A stretch of DNA of 34,855 nucleotides from Geobacteraceae bacterium (GTDB lineage: Bacteria > Desulfobacterota > Desulfuromonadia > Geobacterales > Geobacteraceae): positions 1 through 34,855 of the forward strand of contig JAQUHM010000003.1 of NCBI GenBank assembly GCA_028683595.1, written 5' to 3'. A model generated the notes under the pieces. That model worked only from the letters and a program-made list of their open reading frames with translations, had not been told where the DNA came from and made no database searches. Position 1 is the stretch's first letter. Each line of letters begins with the position of its first letter. Position numbers and translations under genes: made by a program. This document shows, in pieces, positions 28,418 to 34,855 of this stretch.

Positions 28418-28683
28418 GGGATACCCTCCTGAATAGTATTTCTGCGCAGTCAATGTTCAGCGTCCGCAAACCGAAGCACATGAATGGTGTTGGAAAAATG
28501 ATGATCTTTCACTGTTTCTAGCAGACAAATAGCGCATAATCAAATATTCTGTTTCTTGTCCAGTGACATTGTCCCCCGCGCTGAATCATTCCCTTTCCTG
28601 GCCCACCCTTTGTATTTGAAAGGAATCTGCGGACACACTGTCGGATACTTCCTTTACAATCAGCAGTGGAAGTATCTCATTGA

Positions 28684-29094
28684 ATGAATAAAGGAATAAA
28701 TATGCTCGGTCGACTCTTTCTGCTCTTTTCTATAGTCCCCATCATTGAAATCTGGCTCCTGATAAAGGTTGGCAGGGTAATTGGCGCCTTGCCGACTGTC
28801 TGCCTGCTTCTTGTCATTTCCATGGTGGGGGCCTGGCTGGCAAAGTCCCAGGGGCTCAGGACGGTCGCGGCCATTCGCGACGAACTCGCAGCGGGGCGGC
28901 TTCCGGCCTCAAGTCTGCTGGACGGTGCAATGATACTCGCAGGGGGGATCCTCCTGCTGACTCCCGGATTTTTCACCGATTTCCTTGGTCTCTTTTTTCT
29001 CTTCCCGTTGAGCAGGACCTTGCTCAAAAAATGGCTTGGGAGAGTTCTGGAGCGGGAGCTTTCCAGGGGAACAATAGTAATTCAGCGACGGTGA
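28684..29094 (+). CDS. fxsA: FxsA family membrane protein
   Basis: LGRLFLLFSIVPIIEIWLLIKVGRVIGALPTVCLLLVISMVGAWLAKSQGLRT...LLLTPGFFTDFLGLFFLFP. Confidence 0.9.
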   Translation: MNKGINMLGRLFLLFSIVPIIEIWLLIKVGRVIGALPTVCLLLVISMVGAWLAKSQGLRTVAAIRDELAAGRLPASSLLDGAMILAGGILLLTPGFFTDFLGLFFLFPLSRTLLKKWLGRVLERELSRGTIVIQRR

Positions 29095-29157
29095 AGACGG
29101 GCCGGGGCGTCAGCGGCAGATGATGAGTCGCCATCTGGTCCGAGGAGGGTTTCTTCC

Positions 29158-29781
29158 GTGAAGCGTGAAGACAAAATACGTCTCAGTATCGCCCGCGAGG
29201 CTGCCCGCATCATGTACGAAGACGGGGTCAAGGAATACCGTGACGCCAAGCGCAAAGCGGCCAAGTCTTTCGGCCCGGAGAAGACCCTCTCGCTCGGTTC
29301 TCACCTGCCGTCCAACGCAGAAATACATGAAGAACTTTCCCGTCTTATCAGGATGAACGAAGGGGATGTCCATCCTGAGCGACTTCACCGGATGCGGCTC
29401 CTGGCCCTTTCCTGGCTTGAGCTGTTCGCACCATTCCGCCCCTATCTGGTGGGATCGGTTTTGGCCGGGACTGTCACGGAGCGGAGTGACATCGACCTCC
29501 ACCTGTTTGCCGATTCTTCCGAAGAGGTGGAGCTTTTTCTGGCGGAGCGGGGTATCCCCTATGAACCGGAGACCGTCACTATCCGCCATGGCAGCGAGTT
29601 CCGAGAGTATTATCACCTCTTTCTGGACGATGACGGAATTGTTGTCGAATGCACGGTATATGATCCATCCGAACGGCACCAGCGGCCAAAAAGCAGTATC
29701 ACCGGCCGTCCCATGGAGCGGGCTGACGCGAAACGATTACGGGAAATGATAGCGGTAGAGAGCAATACCTTCTCTGAATAA
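29158..29781 (+). CDS. Nucleotidyltransferase-fold protein
   Basis: GTG start with GAGGAGG SD; YLVGSVLAGTVTERSDIDLHLF (GS...DxD). Confidence 0.75.
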   Translation: MKREDKIRLSIAREAARIMYEDGVKEYRDAKRKAAKSFGPEKTLSLGSHLPSNAEIHEELSRLIRMNEGDVHPERLHRMRLLALSWLELFAPFRPYLVGSVLAGTVTERSDIDLHLFADSSEEVELFLAERGIPYEPETVTIRHGSEFREYYHLFLDDDGIVVECTVYDPSERHQRPKSSITGRPMERADAKRLREMIAVESNTFSE

Positions 29782-29783
29782 CT

Positions 29784-29871
29784 GTAGGGGCGAAGCAAGG
29801 TTCACCTGCTTCGCCCATTCCTGTTGCCGAAAATGCGGGCGAAGCAGGTAAGGCTTTTGCTTCGCCCCTAC
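29784..29871. repeat. Nested inverted repeat (REP/MITE-like)
   Basis: Outer arms GTAGGGGCGAAGCAA / TTGCTTCGCCCCTAC (15 bp perfect), inner arms ACCTGCTTCGCCC / GGGCGAAGCAGGT (13 bp perfect). Confidence 0.85.
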
Positions 29872-29910
29872 GGTACAACCACATCCGTAAAATTGATCAG
29901 CATCAGAAAA

Positions 29911-29943
29911 AGACCTGCCAGGTTTTCAAAACCTGGCAGGTCT
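29911..29943. repeat. 33-bp near-perfect palindrome
   Basis: AGACCTGCCAGGTTTT-C-AAAACCTGGCAGGTCT, 16-bp perfect arms with 1-nt centre. Confidence 0.9.
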
Positions 29944-29986
29944 GACCAGACCAGTTACTACTGAAACTTCACGAAGAGCACCCTAC

Positions 29987-30628
29987 ATGAGAACTACGCT
30001 TCTGGAAATATTCGATGCCCTCCTTGCAGCTTATGGTCCCCGCTTCTGGTGGCCTGCCGAGACGCCCTTCGAGGTCTGCGTAGGGGCCATCCTTACCCAG
30101 AACACCAACTGGGGCAATGTGGAAAAAGCCATCGTTAACCTGAAAAGAGAGGGCCTTTTGTCGCCGGAGGGGTTGCGGGATATTCCCATCGAGCGGCTGG
30201 CGGAATTGATCCGGCCGGCCGGTTATTTCAATGTGAAAAGCGGGCGGCTGAAGGATTTCATCGGCTGGCTGTTTTCGGAACACAAGGGAAGTCTTGAGGG
30301 AATGTTTTCAGGCGACTGGCGAGAGTTGCGGGTTGATCTGCTGAAGGTGCGGGGGATCGGACCCGAAACGTGCGATTCCATCCTCCTTTACGCCGGGCAT
30401 AAACCGTCCTTTGTCGTGGACTCGTACACAAAGAGGCTCTTTTCCCGTCTTGGCCTCATCTCCTCCACGGCTTCTTATGACGAGGTGCGCGCCCTGTTTA
30501 TGGAAAACCTCCCGGCCGAAGTTGCGCTCTACAACGAATACCATGCTCTCATCGTCCAGCACTGCAAGGAACGCTGCCGCACCAAACCACTGTGCAGGGA
30601 ATGCTTCCTCCGGGTCCGCTGTGAATAG
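29987..30628 (+). CDS. Endonuclease III-like HhH-GPD DNA glycosylase
   Basis: PFEVCVGAILTQNTNWGNVEKA, HhH LLKVRGIGPETCDSILLYA, catalytic-type D in FVVDSYTKR, C-terminal FeS cysteines HCKERCRTKPLCRECFLRVRC. Confidence 0.88.
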   Translation: MRTTLLEIFDALLAAYGPRFWWPAETPFEVCVGAILTQNTNWGNVEKAIVNLKREGLLSPEGLRDIPIERLAELIRPAGYFNVKSGRLKDFIGWLFSEHKGSLEGMFSGDWRELRVDLLKVRGIGPETCDSILLYAGHKPSFVVDSYTKRLFSRLGLISSTASYDEVRALFMENLPAEVALYNEYHALIVQHCKERCRTKPLCRECFLRVRCE

Positions 30629-30647
30629 TACCGGCAGGCATCAAACT

Positions 30648-31568
30648 TCACTTCCTGACGCATAGTGCGCTCCCCTGTCGAGAATCACGTCTTTCCAGTT
30701 CGTAGTCGATGGCATTCAGTACTTCGAACTTTTTCAGCGACCAGAGGGGAGCGATCAGGTGGTCCCTTCCTCCATCACCGGTCAGCCGCTGGACGGACAT
30801 GTCCGGCCTGAGCCTCTCCAGGAAGTCGCAGACCAACCCAACGTAGTCATCTCGATCAAGCATCTGCACTTCGCCACGGGCGTACATGTCCGCAAGGGGT
30901 GTTTCCTTCATGACATGGAGGAGGTGGATCTTGACACCGTCTATTCCCAGTTCGTTCAACACCTTGGCCGTGCCCAGCATCTCGTTCCTCGTCTCTCCCG
31001 GCAGTCCGAGGATAACATGGGCGCTGACCCGGATGCCTTCCCTTTTGCATGATCGGACCGCTTTCTCAAAGGTTGGGAAATCGTGCCCCCTCCCGAGAAA
31101 GTCCAGTGTTCTGTCCAGTGAAGACTGGAGACCCAATTCCAGCCAGAAATATGTCTTCCGGGTGTATTCCCCCAGCAGCGCAATCGTTTCAGGCGGAAGG
31201 CAGTCGGGGCGGGTGCCGACAATGAGACCCACCACATCGTCTGCTGCCAGCGCCTCGTCATAGAGACGTTGAAGCGTCTCCGCTGGCGCGTAGGTGTTTG
31301 AGTATGCCTGGAAATAGGCCAGGAAGCGCTTGGCCTTGTACTTGCGGGTCATGACCTCTTTGCCCGCTTCGAGCTGCTCTGCTACCGGGACCCCTGCCTG
31401 GATGCCGTGGGCTCCCGATCCTTTGCCCCCGCAATAGATGCAGCCGCCTGTCCCCAGGGACCCGTCCCGGTTGGGGCAGGAAAACCCGGCGTCAACCGAG
31501 ATGCGATGCACCCGGCAGCCGAAGACCCGTTTCAATTCGTCAGAGAATGCGTTGTATCTTTTTTCCAT
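30648..31568 (-). CDS. Radical SAM protein, YhcC/TIGR01212-type
   Basis: GFSCPNRDGSLGTGGCIYC, FLAYFQAYSNTYAP, GTRPDCLP, WLELGLQSSLDRTLDFLGRGHD. Confidence 0.88.
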   Translation of the reverse strand: MEKRYNAFSDELKRVFGCRVHRISVDAGFSCPNRDGSLGTGGCIYCGGKGSGAHGIQAGVPVAEQLEAGKEVMTRKYKAKRFLAYFQAYSNTYAPAETLQRLYDEALAADDVVGLIVGTRPDCLPPETIALLGEYTRKTYFWLELGLQSSLDRTLDFLGRGHDFPTFEKAVRSCKREGIRVSAHVILGLPGETRNEMLGTAKVLNELGIDGVKIHLLHVMKETPLADMYARGEVQMLDRDDYVGLVCDFLERLRPDMSVQRLTGDGGRDHLIAPLWSLKKFEVLNAIDYELERRDSRQGSALCVRK

Positions 31569-31752
31569 GGAATTCCAGACGGCTGAGGTTTTTGGGGACG
31601 TCTGCAGGCTGCCCAATCTCTTAAACAGTGTAGCCCATCAGTAATGGAAAGCGCAACAGACAGAAGAATAGTAGTATATCATTGATAAAAGTACATAGAT
31701 CTGGTAGGTGAGATAGTGTCGGCGTCTGGTGCAACGTACGAGTGACAGGCTC

Positions 31753-32895
31753 CTAGGTTTTGATGATTTCATGCATGGTGCTGAGAAAGGTCTCGATCTC
31801 CTGATCCGTGGTGAACCAGCCGGGGCTTACCCGGATGGTGCCGGCAGGATAGGTGCCGATGGTGCGGTGAGCCCACGGGGCACAGTGAAGGCCGGTCCTT
31901 ACTTCAATATCGTATTCCTGGTCCAGGGTGAACCCGAGCATGGCGGGATCCCTCCCTTCAACGGTGAAGGAGACGATGCCGCCCCGCTCCTTTTCCGGAG
32001 CGGGACCATAGAGGGTAATCCCCCGTAATCTGCCAAGTCCTTCCACCAGGTGGCGGGCGAGGGACATTTCTTTTTTTCGGATTGTCTCGATCCCGGTGCT
32101 GAGAATGAATTCCACCCCTGCCCGTAAGCCTGCAATGCCGGGGGTGTTAAGAGTGCCGCTTTCGAAACGGTCCGGCATTTCTTCCGGTTGCTCTTCACCA
32201 CTTGAGTGGCCGCCGGTTCCTCCCACCACCAAGGGTGGCAATTCCAGGCCTTCCGCAATATAGAGAAATCCGGTGCCTTGTGGTCCCAGCAGACCCTTGT
32301 GGCCTGGTGCGGCAAGGAGACTGATTCCCATGGCCGTGACGTCGATCGGCATGACACCGGCAGTCTGGGCGGCGTCAACCAGCAGCGGTACACCTGATTT
32401 GGTTGCCAGATGGCCGATTTCGGCCAGCAGCTGAACAGTGCCGGTGACATTTGAGCAGTGGGAAAGGACGATGAGGCGGGTGTCGGCTCGGAGTGCTGCT
32501 GCCAGGTCACGGGGATTGAGGAACCCGCTCCGGTCGCAGGGTATCCGGGTGATTGACGATCCCCGTTTTTCGGCCAAGCGGAGTGGCCGGGAAACCGAAT
32601 TGTGCTCCATGGTTGTGGTGACGGCATGGTCGCCGGGACGTAGCATCCCGGCGATTGCCAGGTTCAATGCCTCGGTTGCGCTGCTGGTAAATGCCAGGCG
32701 GGATGAGTCCTTGATCCCGAACAACTCTGCCAGGCTTTCCCGTGCCCCGAAAACGATGCGGGTTGCATCCAGGCCCCGGCGGTAGCCACCACGCCCGGGG
32801 CTGGTGCCGATCTCCCGGAGGGCATGGTCCACTGCCCGGTAGACCGATTCCGGCTTGGGATGGGAGGTGGCAGCATTGTCGAGGTAGATGGGCAT
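31753..32895 (-). CDS. Cysteine desulfurase-like class V aminotransferase
   Basis: MPIYLDNAATSHPKPE, TSSATEALNLAI, VDAAQTAG, PLP-Lys AAPGHKGLLGPQG, active-site Cys region VRTGLHCAPWAH. Confidence 0.9.
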   Translation of the reverse strand: MPIYLDNAATSHPKPESVYRAVDHALREIGTSPGRGGYRRGLDATRIVFGARESLAELFGIKDSSRLAFTSSATEALNLAIAGMLRPGDHAVTTTMEHNSVSRPLRLAEKRGSSITRIPCDRSGFLNPRDLAAALRADTRLIVLSHCSNVTGTVQLLAEIGHLATKSGVPLLVDAAQTAGVMPIDVTAMGISLLAAPGHKGLLGPQGTGFLYIAEGLELPPLVVGGTGGHSSGEEQPEEMPDRFESGTLNTPGIAGLRAGVEFILSTGIETIRKKEMSLARHLVEGLGRLRGITLYGPAPEKERGGIVSFTVEGRDPAMLGFTLDQEYDIEVRTGLHCAPWAHRTIGTYPAGTIRVSPGWFTTDQEIETFLSTMHEIIKT

Positions 32896-32903
32896 GGTTG
32901 CTC

Positions 32904-33071
32904 CTAGGAGTCTGTCGGGCTTAGGAAGTCGATGCGAAAATTCGACTGGGCGAGGACAGATTTTGTCGATTTTGCTGGGCAATAGTTGTTCTAATGACCA
33001 AAAAAACGGCGGAATATGGACCGGACAGATGGATTTGCAGCAGACTTTACCTAAGTCCGACAGACTCCTAG
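32904..33071. mobile_element. MITE-like non-coding element with CTAG flanks
   Basis: 18-bp TIRs GAGTCTGTCGGGCTTAGG (32908-32925) and CCTAAGTCCGACAGACTC (33050-33067), 17/18 complementary; CTAG at both edges; 160-bp core with no convincing ORF. Confidence 0.82.
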
Positions 33072-34144
33072 AAACGGCTGCGCAGGGCAAAGTGAAAAAC
33101 GACATCCGGGGCGGTATCAACCCACACATCTTCCGAAACCCCCACATCGAGGAATGTCTTTTCGCTGAAGCCGATTGTTCCTCCCGAGACCAGTTGGATG
33201 GAGCCGCTGTTCACCTGTTTCAGGTTGCTGCCGGTATAGAAGGAGGTATGGGCGTCGCCCTGGACCTTCAGTGCGAGCCATTGCAGGGGGCTCCAGCCGA
33301 AACCGAGGGAACCGAACCCGACAAGGTTACGCTGCTGGTCTTCCAGTACGTCGCCGTCGGTCAAGGCCATGCCGCCGGCGGCAGCATATACTGTCAGGTG
33401 GCCGAGGGGCAGTTGGCAGTCGTCGCTGGCGGTCAGCCATAGGGCGAAATCGGTGCTGCCGCTACCGAAGAGGCGGTTGCTGTTACCGGTGGGTAGCTTG
33501 ATGCTGGCGTGCAGTGCGACTGCCAGAGGTGCTGCTGAATCACCTTGGTGGAGCTGCCATGCTCCTGAGAGGCGGATGTCGCCGATGCCATTCGAACCAT
33601 CGTTAACCAGAACCTTCGTGACTCCATTTCTGGTGTACTGATAGAGAAGCCGGTTGCGGGGGGATGATTTGCGTATCCCTTGGGGCAGGCCGAAGGCATC
33701 GTGGAAACCTTCGATGAAATCGTCAAGAAATCCGCCGCTGTTCGCCAGATAGGGAATGTCGATACCGACCTGGAATCCCGGTGCGATTCCGTAACGGGCC
33801 GAGAGATTGAAGCGGTAGGTCTCACCGTCGAGCATGATTTCGTCCGACTGCGAGATGCCGGACGTAGAGTTGCTCGATACGTCGCTGGTGAGAGTTGCCT
33901 CGAAACTGCTGGCCGGAACAACGCTGGCACTGCCGATTGAGGGCAGGCCGAAAACCCGAATCAACGGGCTCTGGTTATTGCTCTGGAAAGGGATGATATC
34001 CATGGCGGCCACGGTATCCGGAGTGCCAGGGACCATGACAGCTAGGGCCAGCAGGAGCAATCCCACGTAATTGAAGGGGCGCCAACCGGCAGAATTGCGT
34101 GACTGCCGGTCTGGTGAACGTGTAATTTTGCAAACAATATACAT
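33068..34144 (-). CDS. DUF3187-like outer-membrane beta-barrel protein
   Basis: Signal peptide region, amphipathic beta strands, terminal Phe (FHFALRSRF*); start MYIVCKITRS with AAAGGAG SD. Confidence 0.72.
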   Translation of the reverse strand: MYIVCKITRSPDRQSRNSAGWRPFNYVGLLLLALAVMVPGTPDTVAAMDIIPFQSNNQSPLIRVFGLPSIGSASVVPASSFEATLTSDVSSNSTSGISQSDEIMLDGETYRFNLSARYGIAPGFQVGIDIPYLANSGGFLDDFIEGFHDAFGLPQGIRKSSPRNRLLYQYTRNGVTKVLVNDGSNGIGDIRLSGAWQLHQGDSAAPLAVALHASIKLPTGNSNRLFGSGSTDFALWLTASDDCQLPLGHLTVYAAAGGMALTDGDVLEDQQRNLVGFGSLGFGWSPLQWLALKVQGDAHTSFYTGSNLKQVNSGSIQLVSGGTIGFSEKTFLDVGVSEDVWVDTAPDVVFHFALRSRF

Positions 34145-34353
34145 AGCAGGCGGTTCTCCTTTGCGGGGATTGTTTCGATCTTGTGTCGGCAGGGGAAAGG
34201 CAGTAAAGATTCCATAAAGCAAATATCGAATAATTGCAAGATGATAGTTTGCCAGTACACTGATGATACATTCTGCCATGTTTCCAGAGGTTTTCCAGCG
34301 GGCAGGCAACTGTCCGGAACCGGAAGTCCAAAAACCGTTCGAAAGGAGGCTGG

Positions 34354-34855
34354 ATGATTTTTCTTTCGCTGTTCTTCTTTCTTTTCCTCTCCAGCTCGAG
34401 CGCTGGAGATTGTGGCACTTTCTACAATCATCTCTGGGGCGGTTTTTCAACCTCCCTCGTCAATCGTTCGCCGGAGCAGCGCGGCAATGCTGATCGGGCT
34501 GCTATGGACCTGAACGGTATCATCATTTTCCCGGGAGCAGTGTTCAGTTTCAATGACAATGTTGGCGCAAGAGACAGTATGAAAGGATATCGCCCGGCAC
34601 CGATCATCAATGACCAGGGAGGCCTGAGTGATATCCCGGGAGGCGGCATCTGTCAACTGGCCACAACTATCTATAATGCGGCGCTCGAGGCAGGCCTTGA
34701 GATCGTTGAACGACATCCCCATTCGCGGAGCGTGAGCTATGTACCTCCCGGGCGCGACGCCACTATTCTTACCTGGCGCAAGGATCTGAAGCTGCGCAAT
34801 CCCCATTCTTATCCCCTGCTGCTGAGAGTGGTGGTGGCAGAAAATCGGCTGACGG
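34354..34855 (+). CDS. VanW-family protein (truncated by window end)
   Basis: Manual translation MIFLSLFFFLFLSSSSAGDCGTFYNHLWGGFSTSLVNRSPEQRGNADRAAMDLNGIIIFPGAVFSFNDNVGARDSMKGYRPAPIINDQGGLSDIPGGGICQLATTIYNAALEAGLEIVERHPHSRSVSYVPPGRDATI; AAAGGAGG SD. Confidence 0.9.
   Translation, partial: MIFLSLFFFLFLSSSSAGDCGTFYNHLWGGFSTSLVNRSPEQRGNADRAAMDLNGIIIFPGAVFSFNDNVGARDSMKGYRPAPIINDQGGLSDIPGGGICQLATTIYNAALEAGLEIVERHPHSRSVSYVPPGRDATILTWRKDLKLRNPHSYPLLLRVVVAENRLT

Noticed and set aside
31899-32627. 242-aa minus ORF in another frame of the cysteine desulfurase
   Set aside because: Out-of-frame shadow of a strongly conserved PLP enzyme.
1-34855. CRISPR array, tRNA, rRNA, prophage or integrase
   Set aside because: No regularly spaced direct repeats, no cloverleaf or rRNA sequence recognised, and no phage structural or integrase genes; the lone XRE/S24-like regulator is not sufficient.

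Overview
The window looks like chromosomal DNA from an anaerobic deltaproteobacterium. A Geobacter/Desulfuromonadales affinity is inferred from gene content and was not computed. The standout region is 1-7620, a minus-strand metal-acquisition locus encoding a TonB-dependent receptor, TonB/ExbD/ExbB, an FmdE-family protein, a FecBCD/BtuFCD-type ABC transporter and a SAM methyltransferase. It is punctuated by three near-identical ~91-nt leader RNAs that match the Moco (molybdenum/tungsten cofactor) riboswitch core. Each RNA is followed 18-21 nt later by a terminator-like hairpin. The RNAs are short and lack room for a long P3 arm, so they may be the tungsten-cofactor-type variant. The rest of the window holds mostly housekeeping or signalling genes: SSB, a diguanylate cyclase, an XRE/S24-like repressor with apparently dead catalytic positions, a YdbL/YdbH-like pair, HU, PBP1A, an EF-G paralogue, tandem HEAT and HD-GYP genes sharing an N-terminal domain, FabH, a MerA-like reductase, a Crp/Fnr regulator, FxsA, a nucleotidyltransferase, an EndoIII-like glycosylase, a YhcC-type radical SAM protein, a cysteine desulfurase-like protein, a DUF3187-like OMP and VanW. 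A 160-bp MITE-like element sits at a CTAG that was simultaneously the stop codon of one gene and part of the Shine-Dalgarno of the next. No CRISPR array, tRNA or rRNA was recognised.
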